A stretch of DNA of 64,000 nucleotides from NCBI GenBank assembly GCA_026120185.1, contig JANUWF010003367.1, positions 3,201,228 to 3,265,227 of the forward strand, given 5' to 3'. Below, one piece after another: positions 52,824 through 63,900 of this stretch. Within the stretch, counting starts at the first letter, position 1; every line of letters starts with the position of its first letter. Below the pieces are notes generated by a model. That model was given only the letters and a program-made list of their open reading frames with translations, was not told the DNA's origin and did not search any database. This stretch comes from Voacanga thouarsii. Its lineage: Eukaryota; Streptophyta; Magnoliopsida; Gentianales; Apocynaceae. The translations under genes were made by a program, and so were the position numbers.

Positions 52824-54227
52824 TCACTGGTATTCATCTGAACTTGAGGATATATGCTTATAGTTGTTCTTTTGTAATTGAGCTGACAAATGTAAGATGA
52901 AGGTTTGTAATTGTTCTTTTTCAATATTTACATTAGAGGAAGACAAACAATTAGTAATTATAGACTTTAGCTCCTCTTTTGCAACATCATCCTCCTTTTC
53001 TTTCCCCTTTGAGCCAGCATCGAGACTAGCAGCAGAATTAGCCGTAAAATTACTGCGAAATGAGTCTTGAGATTTTATGATCTCCTTAAGTTTATTATAA
53101 TTGAATTTCTTATTATATTTGGCCTTGAAGCATGCTTGTCTCAATTTCTGTGTTTGGTCCTCTAACTGCGTATTAGGACTTTTTTCCACCAACTGTTTTT
53201 CACATTCCGATGATCGCAATGGCTTCTTTCAACTTCTTCTCGACCATATGTCCTCCTTCTTCTTTATTTTGCATCTCCTGTAAATCGAAGTGATATAATC
53301 GGTTATTTACTTATAAATCTTTCATAGTTTCATACTTGCAAATTATAAGTATGTATGAGAGAGAACTTGAACATTCTTAATTATGGTCTCCAAGCTCACC
53401 AATTTCCTGTGAGGCCATCGACGAATTCCTAACTCCCTACATCTTTTCTTGAGACGGGTTATGCCAATACTCAATTCTTTGGCTGCGCTCTTGATTGGTA
53501 GGTAAAAGTATTGCGAAATTGTTTCTCTTGATAGTGTCTGGGAGTTATTGTCATTCTTCTCTCTCTGCCTCTTAATCATCTTCTTCTCCCTAGGAATTTT
53601 GTCTGCAATAATATCTTGAACTTCGATATTATGCATTTCATGAGTACTTACTCCGACTTCGTTGCCAAGACCACTCATTATTTCTCCTAGAAAAAGAAAA
53701 TAATATCAGTAAAGGTAATACCATTCAAAATCCATATTTAAATGTATAATAACCTGGAAACATATTCTGGCTTTGTTCAAAATCCATTAGAGAGTAGCAA
53801 GGATCATGCACAAGCATATCCTCATTCAAAGGAATAGCATCAAGAGGAACAGTATCAAAAGCAGTCTCTTGTAGGGGCAGATCAACTTGGTCCAAAGCAG
53901 TATGTTCAAAACTTCCACTGATTTACATCAAAAACAAACCAAAAGAGAGTTTAATTTCATTATCAAGCATGCTAAAAATAAATGGAAGTCCTCAAAGGTA
54001 TCTCACCTGAAATTAGGAGGAAGCGGTTGGTTTGGAAAGGAAAACATATCAAAATCTTCTGCGTTCGAATTAGGCAGAAGCGGTTGGTTTGGAAAGGAAA
54101 ACATATCAAAATCTTCTGTGTTCGAATTAGGCAGAAGCGGTTGGTTTGGAAAGGAAAATACATCAACATCTGCTGCAGAAACCGAGTCAAAACTTGACCA
54201 TGTCTCAAATGAATTACGAGTCTCCAT
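52824..54227 (-). CDS. RKD-type RWP-RK transcription factor gene captured in E3 (copy C, nearly intact)
   Basis: Minus-strand gene with four exons: 54007-54227, 53754-53917, 53367-53686 and 52824-53277. The introns have GT-AG ends and phases 2, 1, 0, and exons 1-3 join without a stop (235 codons). Exon 1 (METRNSFETWSSFDSVSAAD) has three tandem 19-residue repeats. Exon 2 holds DLPLQETAFDTVPLDAIPLN and FEQSQNMFPG. Exon 3 holds the complete RWP-RK domain, with LPIKSAAKELSIGITRLKKR and the RWPHRK signature. One extra base in exon 4 (about 53208-53214, at a CAG) shifts the frame, giving a 260-residue product instead of one with the longer C-terminal tail. RKD factors bind DNA in the nucleus and control egg-cell and early-embryo programmes. 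Whether this copy is expressed is unknown. It has its own 5' flank of about 250 bp, then retroelement sequence. Confidence 0.8.
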
Positions 54228-54485
54228 ATCTGCGTTGTGATTTTTGTATTTTATGTTTACTAATGACTGATAACTGGGATATATATCGATACATACATAT
54301 ATATATATATCTGTATGAGGAAAAAGAAGAGGTAGATGGTAGGTAGAGGGTCGGATGAGAAGAAAAGACAAGAGAGGAAGATGAAAAGTCGATACCGGGA
54401 AGAGTGAAAAAAAAAGAAGATATTTTTCTTGGCATTTCCTGCTTGTCATCATTTTCTTATATTTCTTTTCTTATTCTCTTGTAAA

Positions 54486-56662
54486 ATCATTATTCCCTAA
54501 ATTAGGGGGAGAACAGAAACAGTACAAGAAAGATCGTGATTGGACAATATCATTAAATTATCTTGATCCGCATACAAGCGCGTGTGAATTTGAAGTTCAA
54601 AAGATAATTCATTTGTAAATCATTGCAAATCAAATGCCAGACGCTTTTGTTGACTCTAGAAGAGTAACAAAATCGCATATGCCAACTATAAATGCTCATA
54701 TTCTAATTGAAGTTCCAACAGAACAAAAGATTTTACATATAACTGCTGAGCCAAAAGCACGCCAGAAGCGTGGCCGACCTCTTAGTTCTAAAGATAAAAA
54801 TCCTCGAAAGAAAAGATGATTAAATGATCCAGAAGATCATATTAAAGCAAAGAATGATAAAGACCAAGAGAAAACTTATGACAAAGAACCAGACATAAAT
54901 GAAAGTAACACTGAAATTTCTATCAATTATACCACTTCCGGTAGAAGTTGGAATCGGATAGAAACAATTATTGATCATATGTTTGCATATAATATTTCTT
55001 GATGTTATACAGGATAGTGATGATCCTGAACCAATATCAGTTGATGAATGTCGGCATAGAAAAGATTGGCTGCAATGGAAAGATGCGATTCAATCGGAGT
55101 TAAATGCACTGACAAAACGTGAAGTCTTCGAACCTGCAATCCGAACACCAGAAGGTGTAAAACCTGTTGGCTACAAATGGATATTTGTGCGAAAGTGCAA
55201 TGAAAAGAGTGAAATCGTTTGATATAAAGCGCGATTAGTAGCCCAAGATTTTTCACAAAGACCAGGTATTGATTATGATGAAACTTATTCTCCTGTTGTT
55301 GATGTTATTACACTTCGATATCTTATCAGTTTGGCAGTACATGAAAAGATAGATATGCGCCTATTAGATGTTGTCACTGCTTACTTGTATGGAAATTTAG
55401 AAAATGATGTTTACATGAAAATCCCCGAAGGATTTCACATGCCTAAAGCATATAAACATTATCATCGTGAAAATTACTCCATCAAGTTGCAGAAATAATT
55501 ATATGGCCTGAAGCAATCTGAGCGCATGTAGTTCACACGTCTTAGTGAATATTTATTGAAAGCGGGATTTAAAAATGACCAGGTATGTCCATGTGTTTTT
55601 ATTAAGAAATCTGGTTCTAAATTTGTGATATTAGCTATATATGTTGATGATATTAATCTTATTGGAACTCCTGAAGAGCTCCAAGAAACAATTGATTATT
55701 TAAAAAGAGAATTCGAAATCAAGAATTTTGGTAAAACCAAATTTTGCCTTGGTTTACAAATTGAACATTTGGAGAGTGGAACATTTATTCATCAATCAAC
55801 ATATACAGCAAAAGTGCTAAAAAGATTTTACATGGACAAAGCACATCCATTGAGTATTCCAATGATCGTCCAATCATTAAATGTGGATAAAGATCATTTC
55901 CGACCTCAAGAAAATGATGAAGAACTACTTGGTCCTGAAGTACCATATCTCAGTGCAATTGGTGCATTGATGTATCTTGCTAATAACACACGGCCTGATA
56001 TTGCTTTCGCTGTCAATTTATTAGCAAGATTTAGTTCTTCACCAACACGACGACATTGGAATGGAATTAAACAAGTCCTTCGATATCTCCAAGGTACAAT
56101 TGATCTCGGATTATTTTATTCAAATAAAACCAATCCAACATTGATAGGTTATGCAAATGCTGGTTATCTATCTGATCCACATAAAGCACGTTCTCAAACG
56201 GGCTATCTATTTACATGTGGAAATACTGCTATATCATGGCGTTCTACGAAACAATCTATAGCGACTACTTCTTTAAATCATGCTGAAATTATAGCCATTC
56301 ATGAAGCAAGTCGAGAATGTGTATGGCTAAGATCCATGATTCATTATATCCGAGAAAGTTGTGGATTATCATCAATCAAAGATATTCCAACTCCTCTTTA
56401 TGAAGACAATGTAGCTTACATAGCTCAATTACGAGGAGGATATATTAAAGGAGATCGGACAAAACATATTTCACCAAAATTCTTCTTTACTCATGAACTC
56501 CAGAAGAAAGGTGAAATTGATGTGCTACAAATTCGGTCATGTGATAACCTCGCAGATATTTTCACGAAGACTTTACCGACTGCAACATTTGAAAAGTTGA
56601 GATATAAAATCGGTATGCGTCGGTTTAAAGATTTAAATGAATCATCTCATCAGGGGGAGTAA
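54486..56662 (+). pseudogene. E3 reverse transcriptase and RNase H
   Basis: Copia pol 3' half with three nonsense changes: TGA at 55219, TAA at 55496 and TAG at 55528. Two look like C-to-T or G-to-A changes. From 55556 to 56662 a single open frame of 368 codons runs through the YVDD box, connection and RNase H domain (RSQTGYLFTCGNTAISWRST) to DIFTKTLP. It is the longest unbroken pol segment in the window. Confidence 0.92.
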
Positions 56663-56787
56663 TAAACAGACATATAGAATAGTGTACTCTTTTTCCTTCA
56701 CTAGATTTTTTTTCCCACTGAATTTTTATCTAGTAAGGTTTTAACGAGGCATATTCTTTATGTAATTGATGGACATTCAAGGGGGAG

Positions 56788-57154
56788 TGTTATGAATTAT
56801 TGGAATCTCTATTAATTAGTGGAGGCTCCACTAATTATGGATTTATGTGAATTATTAGAAGATTTTTATGGATGTCCACCATTTAGTGGAGACACCACTA
56901 ATTAAGATTAGTGGAAGATGATGTATGCCATGATGTAATCCACTAATTAGAGCTCTATAAATAGAGTTATTCTCTAAGCTTGTAATACACTATTATTTTG
57001 TGAAAGAAAGATTAGTGAAAGAAAGATTAGAGAAAGAATTGTGAGAGAAAGAAAGAGAGAAGTTTGAAGAGAAATTCTTGTGCAAAGAATAGTTAGAATT
57101 TTCTTAGTGTATAGTGTGTAGATTTTATTCTAACACTACCCTAATTTTATAACA
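56788..57154 (+). repeat. 3' LTR of E3
   Basis: 367 bp, preceded by the polypurine tract AAGGGGGAG. Confidence 0.96.
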
Positions 57155-59111
57155 ATATATTTATTTTTATGTAATACTCATTTGTTATCTTTTTAAAACA
57201 AAAAATAATATAAAATAAATTATTATCTTATAATATGTGATTTATTTATTTTTATGTAATATTCATATTATCATATTTTTTTAAAATTTGATATTGGTAG
57301 TGTTTAGTTTGATTTTATTTGGATTCAAATTTTTTTTTTCTTTTAGGAAATTTTTAATCATTACTTTTATAAACTTTTAGGATGAGATGAAATAAATTAA
57401 TTCAAGTTTAAATAACTCCAACATTGACTGAGTTCGAAAAAATATGGGTTTTTTTTTTTTTAATAATAATGGAACAAATTTGAATTTTTTTTTAATAAGA
57501 GAACTCACAATTATAACTTAAAAGTACATATAGGTTTCATGTTTCAAAAAAAGTTCAGACTCAAGACATTAGTGTAAAATTATCAATGCCAATCTAAACC
57601 ATCTCGACCAATTCAAGGGATAAAAAAAATTACAACATGAATTTAAATATTATTAATCAAGAATTCGAATTTAAACATATAATATTCAGTATTTAATTAT
57701 AATTCTTTTAAGTTAAAAATACAATATTTATTTCATTCATCAACGTATTCAATTATGATACTACTACAAAATTTTAGTTAAAAATACCATTGACTTTTTT
57801 TAATCAACTCATTTATTTTGTTTATTAGAAAAAATAAGGGTATACGTAAATCAAACGATAACTTTATAAATCGAATGCAGTTTTCAGTTCGGAGTAACCA
57901 TCTCTGTCATATTTCTTAAATAAGCTTTCCACCGGAGTCCCTGACTGGTCTTTATCCATGCCCTTTTCGTATTGCTTTTACCCAAAGAATTGGAATTGGG
58001 GTTAGGTCTTTTGCTGACTATTCCCTTTGATGAATAGGATTTATGCTGACTTTGAAAGCTATATTTCTCCTACAATGTGGAATCAAATCGGGTGAGATAA
58101 CCTTTTTTCTTGTTTTTTTGGTTTTGCCATAATTTGGAGATTAATAAATAAGTGGTGGTCCATTTTTGAGACCTTATCTCTCACGGAACGAAGGCTTCAC
58201 ATACAGAGTCAGACGCATCTAATTTTTTTTAAAAAAAAATTATTTAAAAAAATTATTTTGTCTCTAATTTTTTTTACATCCTTTAATATATATTATTATA
58301 TAATTCATCCATGTTCAATTCTATACTCCTAATTCGGTCCGTATTTACATATTTAATTTATTATCAATTTTTATATTTTATTCTTTGTCAAAGGATCGTG
58401 AGTATAAATAAAATTTAAAATACTTTTTTAATATAAAGAATGTTTCTAACTAATAGACTTATTTTTTATTATTATTAATGTAATATTTTGTACCGTATTA
58501 ATTGTGTATATACCTATACTTTTTTTAAAAAAAGTGATTGAATTTGAATATTTGTAAATAAATTTGAATTCGATTGATTAATAATCGAATTAAATTATAT
58601 ATTCAAATTCAAACTAATTCCTAATCAAATGAGTGTTAATCAAATTCAAGAAATTAAATAAAATTTTATTCACGAATACGTGGGTCATTTCCAGCTCTAC
58701 CCCAATGTGGATCGATGCGAAGGCTAGAAAGGCGGCACGTGTAAATTAGAAGAGGGGCTCAAGATTTTGGCATCCCCATTTTCTCGGAATTAATAATATT
58801 TTTTTTAAAAAAAAGAGAGAGTGGAAAGCATGAATAGAATCATATTTTATGACGTCTAATCGGTATATGATTGACCAATAGAATCCAACTTTATCTTCTT
58901 ACTTTAATCTTATGTGGATGGGATTCTGACTCACCATATGGAGTCTTAGTTGCCATATTAAAGGAGAAATTGTTAAATTATTTAGATCACAATCTCTACA
59001 ACCGAGCAATTATGATAACGTAAAGTTAAATTTTGAATTTGACATGTACTTTTTTATATATGAAGAAAAAAAAGGAAATTCCGTGATGAAATTTATTATT
59101 TATAGAATATA

Positions 59112-59385
59112 CTCCCTCCGTCCTACTAAAAGTGATAGTGGTTGACTTGACACGATATTTTATGTAAAAGTAAAAATTAGAATATAATAATAATATAATA
59201 TAATAAAAATAAAAATATGTAAGTTCCATAATATTTTATGTCAAATCTAAAAATATAAATATAATATATGTGAGGTATATTGATTATTTTATAATAAATT
59301 GTATAATAAACACTTTCCTTTTAAGGAAAGTATGAGACAACTCAAAATAGTAAGTAGGTCAATTTTAGTGGGACGGAAGGAGCAA
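59112..59385. mobile_element. Stowaway-like MITE
   Basis: The left end CTCCCTCCGTCCTACTAAAA and the inverse of the right end, CTCCTTCCGTCCCACTAAAA, form terminal inverted repeats about 25 bp long. TA occurs at the left border (59110-59111) and just after the right end. The core is AT-rich and non-coding. It belongs to the same superfamily as the element in the spermidine synthase intron, with a different core. Confidence 0.82.
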
Positions 59386-59611
59386 TACATCAAAGAAAAA
59401 GAAAGGAGATATTATAATTTATGGTATTTGCATTTTGAAGACTGGAAGAAAATAAAATATTTACAAAACTAATTTTCTAGTCAAAATTTTCAAGATAGCA
59501 GTAGCAACGGTCAAATAAAATGGCTTAGAAAAATATTTACATTCACACTCTCATCCTCGTCGTCATCATTATTCATCCAACGGTATCTTGACTATTACAC
59601 AGGAAAAAAAA

Positions 59612-59930
59612 AGAATTATTCTTTTCGTTTTAAAATACTTGTTCATGAAATTTTTTTATTTTATTTTAAAATACTTGTTAACGTACATATTTTCAGAACT
59701 AATGATTAGTTTTTTTCTTATTGTATCCTTATTTATTCCAAATCAACTACATAACTTTATAAAACTCTTCTTTCTTCTTATTTCTTAAAAATTTTCACTA
59801 ATCAATAGTTATAGTGTTTTTAATATGGGTAGAATATGAACTTTATCTAAATTATTATATTATTTTCAACACCTTTAATCTGTGTACAAAAGGTTTTATG
59901 AATAAATATTTTAAAACGGAAGAAATACCT
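59612..59930. mobile_element. MITE-like element with partner at 18.95 kb
   Basis: Terminal inverted repeats: ATTCTTTTCGTTTTAAAATA at the left, and the inverse of the right end reads ATTTCTTCCGTTTTAAAATA. About 320 bp, AT-rich, no coding. The right half matches 18950-19105. Confidence 0.6.
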
Positions 59931-60973
59931 ATTATTTTTTGGGTGATATGTGATTGAGTCCTTGGGGACAGTTGGCATAGTTGAATTTACTTGAAAGGAG
60001 CTTTTATAACATATATACATCAAAATTTATATAACGAACTTGTATAAATATGTATAAAAAAGAATTGTAGAAAGTTTTCAGGACAACACGTGATAAAGTT
60101 TTATAATGACACATGAATATAGTTAAATTCAACTGAATAGATTTTCTATTCGATAAATAGTTGATTCTTATAATGATATGTGAACATAAATTAAATTGAA
60201 TAGAATTCTCTTTATTTGATGGGTGTATAATAAATTTTTATAATAGATCTGTATCAATACGTATACAATGAATTCATGTGTTATACGGATATCAAATTAG
60301 TAAATTGAATATTTAGTTTTAAATCTAATAAAAAATATTTTATTAACTGAATAATTATTTTAGTTCTACCTTTATTAATCTTTTTCAATAATTACTTTTT
60401 TGTTGACAAGAATTGAAGTTAAACATGACAATACAATTATTATTATTCATTATTTTTCTTAATGATATATAAGGATATACGTACAAAAAATTAGAAAAAG
60501 ACAAAAAATTCTACTTTTGGGATAGGAAAGGACAACATTCGAGAAAACAGTTCCAATAATCTATTCCCCTGTCTATCCTCAATCATGGATGAACGGTTAC
60601 GATCATATAAAGGCAGAAAGCAGTCCCAAGACGCTGCTTGCACCGAATCTGCCCCCAACCGCCCCCCACCCCCCACACCATTCTTTCCTTATTATATAGT
60701 GGCATACTTTTCCCTCCTCTTTGTGAGAGCAAGGTGGGCTATCTTGGCTTGGTTCGGTGATTCATTCATCCATAGCCTCATGCACTCTTTCCACACTAAC
60801 CATTTCCATTAGTGAAGCTCTGATTTGACTTTTACACCCTCACACAATCCCTATATCTATCTACCTATCTCTGTAGAGTGTAGTTATCTTTTATAGGTGT
60901 ATACACTGTGGAGATTTGAGAGAGTGTGTGTGTCTGTTAAGAGTCTTTTCTGCATTATTGGTTGATCTCAGCA

Positions 60974-63900
60974 ATGGCGGCTCGAAGGATCTCATCACTC
61001 CTCTCTCGTTCCTTTACTTCATCTATTGCTTCAGTTTCTCGAGGTAATCCATCTCTGCATGACGAAGAAGTTATGTGAAATTCACGTGGGAGATGATGGT
61101 TTCTTTTCTTGGGTTTGATGATTCTTGTCGTTTCATTGAACTGATCATTTTTGTTTATTAATTTTGTGTTTGTTCATACATGTCTTTGTGTGTTTGATTT
61201 TGGGCTTTTTGACTTTTATTGGTTCATGTAATTGAGGGACAAAGTGATTGAAAGGGAAATTTTTTTTCTTTTTCATTTGTAGTTCATGAAAGTTGGTCAA
61301 TTCGGTTCTTGGTTGATATTTGAAACATCGATTGAGCCCGCAACGTTGAATATTTTGAAATCTGTAAATTTCTCATCTTTTCTGTATATGTGAAACGGGA
61401 AGCTGGCATTGTCGATTGTCTAGTGTGCAACACGATCTGTTTTGCTAATTTAGATCAAAAGATTGCAGCTTGCCGAACCAAGTCTGAACTTCAGCATGTG
61501 TAACCATCATAAATGTCTACTTCTTGGTGTCACTGGCCGGCTCGATCCTATTATACAAATGGACCAAAGATTTCTTGCCATTTCACTGTTCTCTTAATCT
61601 CGTTTTTGAAATATTAGACTATACTCTTTGCCAAGAAGTTTATTGATATAAAAGCATAACACTTTTCTTTTTCTTTTTCGTTTTTTTGGCTTGATTGTTC
61701 TAATATCTTAATTTTTGTATGGCGGGTATCTGGTTACCAGTTTGTTGTGCTAAAATATGGATTATTTATTCAGGAAAGAATTCCCTCCCAGGTAGAGGAA
61801 TTTACAGGTACAGCACTGCAGCTGTTTTGGAGGAACCAATCAAGCCACCCGTTGCTGTAGATCATACTCAGCTTCTTATCGGTGGTCAATTTGTTGATGC
61901 GGTCTCAGGTGAGCTTTTTATCACATTGTCTGCCATTCAGAAAATAATTTCCTTTTCCTTACATGGTGATTAATTTCCATGCATCTGGCACGTATTTTTC
62001 TTCTATCTCTGTCTTTGTGTTCATTGATTTGCTTGCACTAACTTTTGCTAGCTTTATAAAATCAGGAAAAACTTTTCCGACTTTGGACCCTAGAACAGGG
62101 GAGGTGATTGCCCATGTTGCTGAAGGTGATGCTGAGGACATCAACAGAGCAGTGGCTGCTGCTCGCAAGGCATTTGATGAAGGACCATGGCCAAAGATGA
62201 CAGCATATGTAAATATTTGACATTAATATTTTTTTCAACGATTAGAAAGGAGTATACTGATAAATTTTAATATGGACAGGAAAGACAAAGAATAATACTG
62301 CGGTTTGCTGATTTGGTTGAGAAGCACAATGATGAAATTGCAGCATTAGAGACTTGGGATAATGGCAAACCATACGAACAATCTGCTAAAATTGAAGTAC
62401 CAATGTTTGTACGTCTCATGCGGTATTATGCTGGTAGGTCAGAAGAGGAAATAAAGAAATTTTTGGAATTCTTTTCTTTTCCTAGGCGGGCCAATATTTT
62501 GAATTTTCTATTTTCTATCCATGTGGTCTTCAGGTTGGGCTGACAAAATTCATGGAATGACTGTTCCTGCTGATGGATCTCTTCATGTACAGACTCTCCA
62601 TGAACCTATAGGTGTTGCAGGACAGATAATCCCCTGGAACTTTCCTCTTCTAATGTATGCTTGGAAGGTTGGCCCTGCATTAGCATGTGGCAATACTGTA
62701 GTTCTTAAGACGGCAGAGCAGACTCCATTATCTGCTCTCTATGTATCAAAGCTATTCCATGAGGTAATTCAACACCATAACTACTGTTCTATACTTGCAG
62801 AATGAGGTTTGGTGTCTCCTTCTATTTAGGATGGGAACTGCAACATGGAAATTCCTTGGAAAGTTGTCTAGTGGTTCCTTATATTTGAGGTTGTTTGCCG
62901 CTAACTGCTAAACTAGTATGAATCTAAATAACAACTATGTGACCTAGAACTTGAAAAGTAGGTGCATCACTTTAATACTACAGAATTTTTCTTGGAAAAA
63001 ATTTGCCAAAATATTAAAAAAGAAAACATAACAACTAAATTCACTTTTGTTTGACTTAAAGAGTAGCAGTTCCTTGTAATTGCACCAGACTTTTGACCAA
63101 GACAACATTAATCAATTCTTGGCCGCTAGAAGTATTTCCAAATCCTGCTGATTATCTTTCGCTGTATCTTTTGTCTTATACAATTCAATCAGTTCTTGGC
63201 CACTATCATATCTCTCTTTATCTTGCCACAGGCCGGACTTCCTTCTGGCGTTCTAAATGTGGTTTCAGGTTTTGGTCCCACTGCTGGTGCAGCTCTTTGC
63301 AATCATATGGATGTTGACAAGGTACATACATGTTTCACTTAGGCATCTGCAACTTTGTTGCAGAAAAAGGATCCTAGGGGCATGCTTGATTTTCTTTCAT
63401 GTAATTATGATGCTTCTGTTCTATACCAACCCCATTTAATTACATTGTAAGTGAGAAGAGATGCTACTTGGGCCTTGCTACTTTCTTAGAAAAATGATCA
63501 GTTCCAATGTTCACAGTTGAATTACTCAATTTCAGAAAGAGTGGCCTTCAGCTTTGCACATCCATTTCAAACTGCCTTTTGTTACATAAGAGAAGAATCT
63601 ACGTGAATACTGTTGGTGAATTGGCATGTGCCCTCAGATATTGACGTTATATAGAATTTGCTCATGTTTCTTGTTATTCCCGGCACTTCTCACTTAAAAT
63701 ATGCTTCTATTTGGTCAAAGGAAAAGATGGGAAGGACATGCTTCTAACAACTGTCCCCAGGTTATAGATTTCATGTTTGGTGGTACTTAAATGTATAATC
63801 ACAGTTTTATTCTCAATTTATATTCTTTTGTACTAATGAAGGACCGTGGTAGATATTTGAAGTTACCATATACAGCTCTGAACTGCTAGACAAACAAAGT

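Larger units (their letters stand above)
51809..57154 (+). mobile_element. Ty1/copia LTR retrotransposon E3 carrying an antisense RKD gene
   Basis: A 5346-bp element with LTRs at 51809-52160 and 56788-57154, and an ATATA target-site duplication at 51804-51808 and 57155-57159. Same layout as E2: short gag relic, RKD gene in reverse (52824-54227 plus 5' flank to about 54484), then reverse transcriptase and RNase H; no protease or integrase. LTRs differ at about seven positions plus one 16-bp indel, so it is older than E1 and E2. Its LTRs carry diagnostic differences (CACTAATTAAGATTAGTGG), marking a separate subfamily. CAG and CTG triplets are mostly kept, unlike in E1 and E2. Confidence 0.95.
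57160..60960. other. AT-rich intergenic DNA before the ALDH gene
   Basis: No gene recognised. Holds two MITE-like elements (listed separately) and, close to the ALDH gene, a C-rich stretch at 60654-60680 and CT/TG-rich presumed 5' UTR at 60840-60970. Confidence 0.5.
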
